A program made the translations under genes and the position numbers. A DNA stretch of 64,000 nt from CBDAKK01 sp965196605 (GTDB lineage Bacteria; Spirochaetota; Spirochaetia; WTKD01; G963693115), in NCBI GenBank assembly GCA_965196605.1, contig CBDAKK010000008.1:558001-622000 (forward strand), given 5' to 3'. Below are positions 44,567-52,394 of the stretch, in pieces. The notes beneath the pieces are model-generated. The model searched no databases, was not told the origin of the DNA, and saw nothing but the letters and a program-made list of their open reading frames with translations. Numbering within the stretch: position 1 is the stretch's first letter; every line of letters starts with the position of its first letter.

Positions 44567-45086
44567 GGCTTTTTAAATCCTGTAACATGGTTTGAATTTC
44601 AGACATGTGTTCTCCGTTAGAATGTAAAGTTACGTATTGCTTGAGTACGTACATGGCCTTTGTTGCATCACCATTTGTATAGTAGTTTTTTGCATGCAAA
44701 TACAAACCTTCTTCTGCAGACAATTCTTTTTTTGAATCCATTACTGTTTGGGTAATGGTGTGTATTTGACGCAGCTCCTGAGAGAGTATGCGCATAAGTT
44801 GCAATGAAAGCTTGGGAGTTTTTGTAATTAATGCTTCAAATTCTTTCACATTAAAGACAATCAACACTACATCCGTAAGAGACATGGCATCATCGTTCCG
44901 CCCTATGTTGCCTATTGCAGAGTGCATGCCAAAAAAATCACCTTTTGCATGTCGCTTCTTTTTTTCAACTCCAAAAAGGTTAGAAGTTACTTGTACTTCA
45001 CCTTCACTTATGAGAAATATTTCTGTCGCTTCTTCTCCACGAAAATATATAATGGAATTCTTTGCAAATTTTACTTTTCTAGACAT
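44556..45086 (-). CDS. Cyclic-nucleotide-domain protein with TPR-like tail
   Basis: The 176-residue protein has a cNMP-binding fold at residues 5-110 (IFLISEGEVQV, KGDFFGMHSAIGNIGRNDDA), but the phosphate-cassette residues are not conserved, so ligand binding is doubtful. It has no DNA-binding domain. The C-terminus (GLYLHAKNYYTNGDATKAMYVLKQYV) resembles one TPR pair. It is translated together with the regulator downstream (11-base overlap) and may modulate it or report membrane or stress status. TATAAT on the minus strand near 45130 may be the promoter. Confidence 0.75.
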   Translation of the reverse strand: MSRKVKFAKNSIIYFRGEEATEIFLISEGEVQVTSNLFGVEKKKRHAKGDFFGMHSAIGNIGRNDDAMSLTDVVLIVFNVKEFEALITKTPKLSLQLMRILSQELRQIHTITQTVMDSKKELSAEEGLYLHAKNYYTNGDATKAMYVLKQYVTLHSNGEHMSEIQTMLQDLKSHGH

Positions 45087-45216
45087 GGTCTTTAATTACG
45101 TAAATAACCTTCTTTATTTACTATAGGCTTATTATAATTCATACTTCTATTGCATACAAGGGTCAAAATTTTTAATGCTTATCCTTCTAATACGCAATAG
45201 TGAGGTATTCCACACG

Positions 45217-45540
45217 CTATGCTATGAATGATTTGAACATATCTTCGATAGATTGTTCCGGTAGCGCTCCAACTTGTTGTTCCACTATTTCGCCTTGATG
45301 TATCAAGATAAGCGTTGGTATACTGCTTACATTAAATTTTTGTGCAAGTTCACCGGATTCATCTATGTTTACCTTTGCGATCTTTACTTTGCCTGCATGC
45401 TTCTCTGCAAGCTTATCGATTATAGGACTTATCATTTTACATGGAGGACACCATTCTGCCCAAAAATCCAGTAAAACTGGAATGGTGGAATTTTCTACCT
45501 CTGTAGTGTAGTTATCTTTTGTTATGTGCTGTGCACCCAT
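45217..45540 (-). CDS. trxA: Thioredoxin
   Basis: The 107-residue protein has the full thioredoxin fold with the active site WAEWCPPCKM (Cys31, Cys34), the buried cis-proline in SSIPTLILI, and the G-rich end. The usual WCGPC is WCPPC here, which may shift the redox potential or partner choice. It reduces disulphides in the cytoplasm. CAGGAGTATAGT precedes the ATG. It stands alone. Confidence 0.95.
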   Translation of the reverse strand: MGAQHITKDNYTTEVENSTIPVLLDFWAEWCPPCKMISPIIDKLAEKHAGKVKIAKVNIDESGELAQKFNVSSIPTLILIHQGEIVEQQVGALPEQSIEDMFKSFIA

Positions 45541-45614
45541 ACTATACTCCTGAAAATTAATTGATGTTATAACACCCTACTTATAAGGGTAGTATAAATT
45601 TTTTATAATGCCAA

Positions 45615-46340
45615 TCATGCTGCGCTATTTTCTATGTTGTCTGAAGTTTGCATAGACCACGCCTCTGTCATGGTGTTTTTTCCACGGTACACCATGTTTT
45701 CAATATAGCGTGCAACTATATCGGGCTCTACATTCATTACGTCTTTTTCTGTAATGTCGCGGAGGTTTGTAACTGCTTTTGTATGCGGTATGATGCAACA
45801 CGTTACGCTATTGTGTCCGGTTTCTGCAATGGTAAGGCTTATTCCGTCCAAGGCTATACTCCCTTCGCGTATCATGTACTTCATGTAGCGCGCGGGTATT
45901 TTTACAGTCAAAAAGCAATTTTCCTCATGTTCAATGACGCTCTCGACGCTTGCGACACAAGCAACGTGTCCCGTTACAACATGTCCGCCCATGCGCTGTG
46001 ACGCGAGCATTGCGCGCTCAAGGTTCACCATGCCTCCCACTGCTAAGGTAGAAAGTGAGGTCTTCTCAAGCGTTGTTTCAAGCATTTCGACTTCAAACCA
46101 TGCGTGCTGAGGCTTTTTGGTAAGCAAGGACACAAGCCTTTGCATGCGCGAGCTCTGCCGCACTGCGGTAAGGCAGGCTCCATTAACACATATGGAATCC
46201 CCTATGGCAATGCCGCTTTGTACAATGTGAGGACAACCTATACGCATGCGCGAGTATGCATTGGAAACGCCGTTATCTACGCGCTTGTGTCCGCTCATTG
46301 CTAGTACAATTCCTTTTGCCTCAATAAGCCCCGTGAACAT
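45615..46340 (-). CDS. ribE: Riboflavin synthase alpha chain
   Basis: The 241-residue enzyme dismutates 6,7-dimethyl-8-ribityllumazine to riboflavin. The N-terminal MFTGLIEAKG, the two lumazine-binding repeats (SICVNGACLTAV near 50 and GSIALDGISLTIAE near 150) and GGHVVTGHVACVA near 118 are clear. It is somewhat longer than the common 200-220 residues because of inserts near 15-25 and a C-terminal extension. No other rib gene is in the window. The start lies 9 bases after a TACAAT box. Confidence 0.95.
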   Translation of the reverse strand: MFTGLIEAKGIVLAMSGHKRVDNGVSNAYSRMRIGCPHIVQSGIAIGDSICVNGACLTAVRQSSRMQRLVSLLTKKPQHAWFEVEMLETTLEKTSLSTLAVGGMVNLERAMLASQRMGGHVVTGHVACVASVESVIEHEENCFLTVKIPARYMKYMIREGSIALDGISLTIAETGHNSVTCCIIPHTKAVTNLRDITEKDVMNVEPDIVARYIENMVYRGKNTMTEAWSMQTSDNIENSAA

Positions 46341-46349
46341 AGTAGTACC

Positions 46350-46355
46350 ATTGTA
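46350..46355 (-). promoter_or_regulatory. -10 box close to the ribE start
   Basis: TACAAT on the minus strand is separated from the ATG by nine bases, giving a leader of only 2-3 nt and no room for a ribosome binding site. Confidence 0.45.
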
Positions 46356-46411
46356 CTAAAGAATAGCGGGGTAATAAAGCGCGTTGTCGCTATTGTGCTT
46401 GTTTACTATTA

Positions 46412-47017
46412 CTACAGCAGCTTTTTACAAAAGCTTTTTCTGTGCATATGAGATCGTATTCCATGCTCATGCAGCGCGTGTTTGTGCGCCTTTGTGGGGT
46501 AGCCCTTGTTTGTTTCAAACTTATATTCTGGCATGTCGCGGTGCACAAGCGTCATAAAGGCATCACGTGCAACTTTGGCTACTATGGAGGCAGCCTGTAT
46601 CTGCGGTATAAAATTGTCGCCCTTTACCCGCGCTTCTGCAGCAATAGGAATGTCGGGGGTAAAAAGGCCATCTACGAGCGCATATGGAGTTGATCTTTCA
46701 TTTGTGGTGACACTCTTGCTGTATGAAAAGGCCTTGTGAAATGCGCGCTGCATGGCTAAAAGCGTTGCATGATGAATGTTGCGCGCATCAATTTCGTGTG
46801 GGTATGCCCACCCTATGCCCCATATGTATTGAGCGCGTATGAACGCCGCCGAGTCTTGGCGCTGGGCTGCGTTGAGCGCTTTTGAGTCGGCAAGCACCAC
46901 AGCATGCTTGAAAAATTGCTGCGCGCATTGTGCGTCTGAATACTGAAATGCCACGCAAGCGGCGGTAACAGGACCTGCGAGACACCCGCGTCCCACTTCA
47001 TCAATTCCATATACCAT
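46412..47017 (-). CDS. rnhB: Ribonuclease HII
   Basis: The 201-residue enzyme removes ribonucleotides from RNA-DNA hybrids. The catalytic DEVGRG is in YGIDEVGRGCLAGPV at the start, ADSKALN holds the next conserved site, and VKGDNFIPQIQAASIVAKVARD carries the later aspartate region. The C-terminus is typical (HGIRSHMHRKSF). The ATG lies 6 bases after a TACAAT box, so the mRNA is probably leaderless. Confidence 0.95.
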   Translation of the reverse strand: MVYGIDEVGRGCLAGPVTAACVAFQYSDAQCAQQFFKHAVVLADSKALNAAQRQDSAAFIRAQYIWGIGWAYPHEIDARNIHHATLLAMQRAFHKAFSYSKSVTTNERSTPYALVDGLFTPDIPIAAEARVKGDNFIPQIQAASIVAKVARDAFMTLVHRDMPEYKFETNKGYPTKAHKHALHEHGIRSHMHRKSFCKKLL

Positions 47018-47023
47018 GCATGT

Positions 47024-47029
47024 ATTGTA
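47024..47029 (-). promoter_or_regulatory. -10 box giving a probable leaderless start for rnhB
   Basis: TACAAT on the minus strand, then ACATGC, then the ATG: a six-base gap without a ribosome binding site. Confidence 0.5.
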
Positions 47030-47252
47030 CTGAAAGTATGTGTGAGGGCGTGTGCTCCCACCCCCACGGGGTAAGACGCTGTATGTGCATAAGCGCTTTG
47101 TGGGGGGAGTGTCCCCCCACGCCTCCCACGGGGTATGACGCTGTTATGCGCTACGCGCGGGTGTCTGTATTGTAGCTGACGCTAATTTTGTATGAACGTC
47201 TCTTGTTGCCACCGCGTGGCACGCACTATGCAGAACCCTCGGACGGCTGTAC

Positions 47253-47387
47253 TTTCTTTTTTTCTTTTTTTGCGACGCTCACGAGCGAAGCGAGGGGATG
47301 CAAACTATTGCATAAGCACCGCTGTGCGGTGCAAACATGGAGCTTGCATCAAAAGAAAAAAAGAAAGTACCAAAGAAAAAAAGAAAA
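47253..47387 (+). repeat. Triplex-type tract core, island D copy 1
   Basis: Pyrimidine tract 47253-47271, an 80-base loop holding one hairpin unit, purine arm AAAAGAAAAAAAGAAA (47351-47366), GTACC, and the exact mirror AAAGAAAAAAAGAAAA (47372-47387). The hairpin in the loop is GCACCGC/GCGGTGC, which differs from island C at two paired positions. Confidence 0.88.
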
Positions 47388-47674
47388 CTCGCTGTGGGGG
47401 ATACCCCCCACCCCCAAGCATTAAGCGAATGCTTCTTGTACCGTCCATTGGGCGGCTGTGATGACGCTCATGAGCGAAGCGAGAGGATGCAAACTACTGC
47501 ATAAGCGCTTTGTGGGGGGAGTGTCCCCCCACGCCCCCCACGGGGTAAGACGCGGTACTTGCGCGTACGCGCGTGAAAGCTGCACGCTGTGTGTGTTTTG
47601 CTTCGCAGTGTTGCGTGAACGCCTTGTGTGGCTAAGACATTAGCGCGATATGTCAAGTCTTCGGATAGCCGTAC

Positions 47675-47741
47675 TTTCTTTTTTTCTTTTTGTGCGACGC
47701 AAAAAGAAAAAAAAGAAAGTACCAAAGAAAAAAAAGAAAAA
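47675..47741 (+). repeat. Triplex-type tract core, island D copy 2
   Basis: TTTCTTTTTTTCTTTTT (47675-47691), a nine-base loop, AAAAAGAAAAAAAAGAAA (47701-47718), GTACC, and its exact 18-base mirror (47724-47741). The duplex has one unpaired A. Confidence 0.88.
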
Positions 47742-48261
47742 GCCGCTGTGGGGGCGTTGCCCCCACACCCCCGCGTATTAAGCAAACGCTTTTTGTGCCG
47801 TTCTGGGACGTGGGGGCGACATTCACAAGCGAAGCGAGGGGATGCAAACTATTGCATAAGCGCTTTGTGGGGGAGTGTTCCCCACCTCCCCGTGATGTAA
47901 GACGCGGTACTTGCGCTTACGCGCGACTATATGTACCTGTATGTATAGGTGTCTTGAGGTGCTACGCACAGGTGGCTCAGATTTGCTTCAGATGGCGGGT
48001 CTATACCGTAAAAACATGACACAAGCGCAAGTGATGAAAAAAGTACCAAAAAGTCACGAGCGAAGCGAGGGGATGCAAACTACTGCATAAGCGCTTTGTG
48101 GGGGGAGTGTCCCCCCACGCCCCCCACGGGGTAAGACGCGGTACTTGCGCGTACGCGCGTGAAAGCTGCACGCTGTGTGTGTTTTGCTTCGCAGTGTTGC
48201 GTGAATGCCTTTTGTTGCCACGGCGTAGGGCGCACTATGCAAACACTTCGGTTGGCCGTTC

Positions 48262-48322
48262 TTTTTTTCTCTTTTTTATGGATGCAAAAAAGAGAAAAAA
48301 AGAACCAAAAAAAGAGAAAAAA
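48262..48322 (+). repeat. Triplex-type tract core, island D copy 4 (perfect)
   Basis: TTTTTTTCTCTTTTTT (48262-48277), an eight-base loop, exact complement AAAAAAGAGAAAAAAA (48286-48301), GAACC, and exact mirror AAAAAAAGAGAAAAAA (48307-48322). Mirror and inverted symmetry are both perfect over 16 bases. Confidence 0.9.
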
Positions 48323-48851
48323 GCCTCCTGTGTGCTAAAGCAATAATAACATAGATACTTTATGTAAGTATGAAGATTGTATCGAAGTAAGTTTGTGTGA
48401 GTGCGGTGCAAACATGGAGTTTGCATCAAAAGAGTCGGGAGCCGAAGGCGAGCGACGCCCGTGCCACGGATGGCACAGATTGGGCGCCAAGAATGGACAG
48501 CCGCCCCATGTCCGCGAAGCGGGATGGAGTCCCGTGTAATTAACATGGAGCCGACATCATGGGGCATTAAGGCTGCCAAGGACGGTGCGACACAGAGATG
48601 GAGCTTATAGCAAAACATCCTGTGAGGCTACGCGGGTGGGGCTACGCCATAGAGACTAAGGCATAGGGCGTGAGGTGTGGGAGGCTGCGCGAATGGGGCT
48701 AACGCCATAGGAAGTAAGAACATGAGGCGCGGAATGTGGGGAGCTAAGCCATAGCTAGCAAGACACAAGAGTAATTATGAAGAAAGTATCAAAAGAAACA
48801 GTAGAGAGTCGATGGTAAAAAAGCTATGTCAATATAACTTCTCTACCATTG

Positions 48852-49015
48852 CCCATGGGCTGCAGAAAAACACTGGTGTTTTTTTTAAATTGTCTAGACT
48901 TGTTGATGAAAAAGTCCCCATGGGTTGGAGAAAAACACTGGTGTTTTTTTTAAATTGTCTAGACTTGTTGATGAAAAAGTCCCCATGAGTTGGAGAAAAA
49001 CACTGGTGTTTTTAA
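48852..49015. repeat. 65-base tandem repeat upstream of smc
   Basis: Two full copies and a partial third start at 48853, 48918 and 48983. Each has the hairpin AAAAACA/TGTTTTT around CTGG followed by a T-run, and the full copies add TTGTCTAGACTTGTTGATGA. A degenerate fourth hairpin follows at 49020-49040. The units look like a row of terminators. Confidence 0.85.
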
Positions 49016-49277
49016 AAAAAAAGACTGGTGTTTTTTACACAGGTACTGTCACGGGGTGTGGGTGCTCGCACAGGCTTGTAAGGCATGACTTGGGGCAACA
49101 CAACGGCAAAGCGACTCTGCCCACACAACTCCTTTACTATTGTCTTACACTTATTGCTAGTGGCGTACCATGCTGCAGGGCTTAAGAGCGCAGCGCATCA
49201 CCGAAGGCTATGCATATTGTACTATTTTGTTACAATGGTTTACACGTAGATTATAACTGTGGGACCTAGGGGATACG

Positions 49278-52025
49278 ATGTTTCTAGAACATATTGAGAT
49301 ATTTGGATTTAAGTCATTTGCGGACAAGAGTCGCATTGCCTTTGATAAGGGCATGTCTGTTGTTGTTGGGCCTAATGGCTGTGGCAAGAGCAACATTGTC
49401 GATGCGCTGCGCTGGGTTTTGGGCGAGCAAGGGGCAAAGGGCTTGCGTGCGGATAAAATGGCGAGTGTTATTTTCAATGGCACGGGCGGGCGGCATGCGC
49501 TGAATGTTGCGGAAGTCTCTTTGACTTTTTCCAACGAGCAAAATATACTGCCCCTTGATTTTAGTGAAATTGAAATTAAACGCCGCATTTTCCGAGACGG
49601 GACGAGCGAATATTACATTAACAAAAATCAAGTACCACTGCGCGAGTTGCGTGAACTACTTGCTGACACGGGCGTTGGAAACACCGAATACGTAGTCATG
49701 GGACAGGGGCGCATGGACCAAATATTGGAAGCCAAGCCCACCGAGCGCAGGCAAATTTTGGAAGAGGCTGCAGGCATTGTAAAACACAGAATGCGCAGCT
49801 TGGAGGGTTCGCGGCGTCTTGAAAAAGTGCAAACGAATAAAGCGCAACTCATGCAGGTGCTCTCTGAGGTTGAAAAGCAGCACAGCAAACTTGAAGAGCA
49901 GTGTAAAAAAACCTTGAAGTACCGTGAGTACAAGGAGCGTATTTTTACCTATGAGCTTACAAAAACCTGTGCGCAGTACAATAGCTTGCAGCACTCACAT
50001 GCGCGCTGTGAGCAGGAAAAACAAGGCATAGAACAAAAAATACAGGAGTGTGCGACTACTGCTCAAAGGCTTACTAAGGACAATGAAGATTTTTTGCTTG
50101 TTGTAAAGCAGCATCAGAGTAGCATAGCGGAGAAGCAGGGGAATATATCTTCGCTTGCTGCGCATATACAGCGCGTGGAAGAGAGCGTTGAGAAGAGCAA
50201 GGAGTATTTGCTTACTATAGGTGATCAAATTAACGCGCAAGATTTGCAATTGCAAGTGCTGAAGAAACGCGCGGGTGCGCAAAGGGTTGAGCGAGAGTCT
50301 CTGCTTGAGCGGATTGAAAAACAAAACGAGCAGGTTGCAGAGCTTGGAGAGCGCGTTGCGGATATGCAAAAAAGTGCTGCTGAAATTGATGCGAGTATAG
50401 GCACATGCGAGGCGGATATTGATGCCTCCGTGAAACGTGACTCTGAAGTTGGCGTGGAGCTGGAAGGGCATCAAAAAGACTTGCGCGAGGTTGTTGATAG
50501 GCTTGCTGCTGAACTCGATAGACAGTTGCGTGAGACGGGCTACTCGGTTGAAAAGCAACAGGCGCGTGCACAGGCAATAAGCATGCATGTTGAGACTGTG
50601 CGCGCTTTGGTAAAGGCATTGTTAAAAAACAAGAGTGCTGAAGTAATGTGCGAAAGTTTGGAAAAGATGCACCAGTCTATGGAAGTGCTTGCAGATGATT
50701 TTAAGAATTATTACGAGGCGCAACCTAGGTTTTTAGAAGACTTTCTTGCGCGTGATGGTGTATTGTCGCGTAAGCACATTATAGACAAAAAAATATCACA
50801 GCTTTATAGGGAGCGTGATGACTTGCGCGCTACGCGTGTGCAAAAGCAAGCAAGCATAGAGGATTTGCGTGCGCGCCAAGCTGGTTTGAAAAGTGATATG
50901 CAAGCATGTGTAGTGCAAAAGGCTTCGCTGGAACGTGAAAGCGTGGTGCTGGGTGAACAGGAGAAGAGAATACAAAAAATTTTGTCAGAGACTATTGAGG
51001 AAGAAAAGCGGCAAGAGGAAAATGTAAAAAACCTTGTGCTTTCAAAAGAGCGTGTGCTTGTTGATATAGAGCAACAGAAGAAACAATGTGAGAGTTTGCG
51101 CGTTGAAGATGCCGAGGCGCGGGAGGCACTGAAAGCGCTGCGTGAGCAGGTTGAAAAACACAATACCATGGCGAGTTCATATGCGCAAAAAATACGCGAT
51201 GCTGAGGCAAAGGCAAAGAGTTTGCGTGTGAGCATGCATGAAATTGAAAAGCAAGAGGCGGATATTCAAACGCGTTGTAACGTGCTTTCGGAAAATTTTG
51301 CCGAGCGTTATGGTGAAATTTTGTCGGTGTACTTGCAAAAGGATGAATACAAAAATATAACGAAGCAGACTTTGTCCATGCAAGATATTTCCGAAAAATT
51401 GCAGAAAACCAAGGATGCTATGAAGGCTTTGGGCGGGGTTAACTTGCTTGCTCCCGATGAGTTTAGGCAGGTTAACACGCGTTATGAGTTTTTGACTTCG
51501 CAGCTTGCGGACTTGGAAGAGGCGGAAGGCGACTTGCAAAAAATTGTAGAGGAAATAGAACGAGAGTCTCGTAAAAAACTCGAAGTGACGTATGCAGAAG
51601 TGCGCAAACATTTTAAGCGCATTTTCACCAAGCTTATGGACGGTGGCACGGCGGATTTGCTATTAGTTGATTCAGAAGACATTTTGAACGCGGGTCTCGA
51701 TATTATTGCGCAACCGCCACAGAAAAAAACCAAGGATTTGTCGCAGCTTTCGGGGGGGGAGCGTGCGCTCGTTTCGCTTGCCTTGTTGTTCTCCATACAT
51801 TCAGTGCGTCCCGCGCCTTTTTGCGTGCTTGACGAGTTGGACGCTCCGCTTGATGAACAGAACATTGGGCGTTTTCTTGCGCTTGTTGATGACTTTTCTA
51901 CTCAAACGCAGTTTATTGTTATAAGCCACAACAAGCGTACCATTGCTTCAGCAAAGCAGCTTATTGGGGTTACCATGGAGGAGCGCGGCGTGAGTAAAAT
52001 TATAGGCGTGAAAACGGGAAATTAA
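49278..52025 (+). CDS. smc: Chromosome partition protein SMC, short form
   Basis: The 915-residue ATPase folds and segregates chromosomes. The head halves are intact: Walker A GPNGCGKSN (residues 32-40), Q-loop in VMGQGRMDQILEAKP, signature LSGGERALVSLALL near 822, and Walker B FCVLDELDAPLDEQN near 855. Coiled coils run over 165-410 and 500-760. The middle (410-500) lacks the glycine-rich hinge of standard SMC; a short helical segment (VRALVKALLKNKSAEVMCESL, read in parts) stands there. The protein is about 270 residues shorter than typical SMC. TAGGGGATACG precedes the ATG. Confidence 0.92.
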   Translation: MFLEHIEIFGFKSFADKSRIAFDKGMSVVVGPNGCGKSNIVDALRWVLGEQGAKGLRADKMASVIFNGTGGRHALNVAEVSLTFSNEQNILPLDFSEIEIKRRIFRDGTSEYYINKNQVPLRELRELLADTGVGNTEYVVMGQGRMDQILEAKPTERRQILEEAAGIVKHRMRSLEGSRRLEKVQTNKAQLMQVLSEVEKQHSKLEEQCKKTLKYREYKERIFTYELTKTCAQYNSLQHSHARCEQEKQGIEQKIQECATTAQRLTKDNEDFLLVVKQHQSSIAEKQGNISSLAAHIQRVEESVEKSKEYLLTIGDQINAQDLQLQVLKKRAGAQRVERESLLERIEKQNEQVAELGERVADMQKSAAEIDASIGTCEADIDASVKRDSEVGVELEGHQKDLREVVDRLAAELDRQLRETGYSVEKQQARAQAISMHVETVRALVKALLKNKSAEVMCESLEKMHQSMEVLADDFKNYYEAQPRFLEDFLARDGVLSRKHIIDKKISQLYRERDDLRATRVQKQASIEDLRARQAGLKSDMQACVVQKASLERESVVLGEQEKRIQKILSETIEEEKRQEENVKNLVLSKERVLVDIEQQKKQCESLRVEDAEAREALKALREQVEKHNTMASSYAQKIRDAEAKAKSLRVSMHEIEKQEADIQTRCNVLSENFAERYGEILSVYLQKDEYKNITKQTLSMQDISEKLQKTKDAMKALGGVNLLAPDEFRQVNTRYEFLTSQLADLEEAEGDLQKIVEEIERESRKKLEVTYAEVRKHFKRIFTKLMDGGTADLLLVDSEDILNAGLDIIAQPPQKKTKDLSQLSGGERALVSLALLFSIHSVRPAPFCVLDELDAPLDEQNIGRFLALVDDFSTQTQFIVISHNKRTIASAKQLIGVTMEERGVSKIIGVKTGN

Positions 52026-52058
52026 AGAAACATAAGAATATATAGGATATCTGTAGTT

Positions 52059-52394
52059 ATGAATGTAAATAATGCTGCCACACTCTTTTTTTTTGTGAGT
52101 TTTTTCGTATTATATGTTATAGCGTGCGGGGAAGAAAATTTCGTTCCAAGTGATGTTGAAACTGATATTACTACTACTATTACACAGTTATCTATAACCG
52201 ATGCATATATAATGCCTGACCCTGTAGATGCGCTCTTGCTTAATGCGCTGCCACAGACTGTGAAAGATAGAAACGATGTTGAAAAAATTGTCGAGAAGAT
52301 TGGAAATCTCATAAACCCTAAAATGGAATTGTATAAATACTTAGAGAGGAAACGAGAATATGCGAGAACGAGTATTTTTCATGACATACCGTAA
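52059..52394 (+). CDS. Small predicted lipoprotein
   Basis: The 111-residue product has a hydrophobic start (ATLFFFVSFFVLYVIAC) ending in a lipobox-like VIAC, followed by GEENFVPSDVETD. The mature part is acidic and short with a helical C-terminus. It overlaps the next gene by 35 bases, so the two are cotranslated and may act together. No family is recognised. Confidence 0.65.
   Translation: MNVNNAATLFFFVSFFVLYVIACGEENFVPSDVETDITTTITQLSITDAYIMPDPVDALLLNALPQTVKDRNDVEKIVEKIGNLINPKMELYKYLERKREYARTSIFHDIP

Larger units (their letters stand above)
47018..49277. repeat. Repeat island D between rnhB and smc
   Basis: This is the largest gene-free stretch. From about 47040 to 48420 it is a head-to-tail array of the mosaic element on the plus strand; the G/C module starts (GCATAAGCGC) are at 47087, 47499, 47854 and 48085. 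Copies one and two end in a GCTGTGGGGG-type module, copy three lacks the tract core, and copy four ends in the conserved CCTGTGTGCTAAAGCA module at 48326. Bases 48403-48620 hold hairpin-unit fragments and 48620-48840 are unique. A 65-base tandem repeat (48852-49015) lies just before smc. No coding frame is credible. Confidence 0.85.

Noticed and set aside
48852..49015. Possible CRISPR array upstream of smc
   Set aside because: The 65-base units are identical along their whole length, so there are no variable spacers.
48925..49185. 86-codon open frame upstream of smc
   Set aside because: It is generated by the 65-base tandem repeat and has no homology or ribosome binding site.
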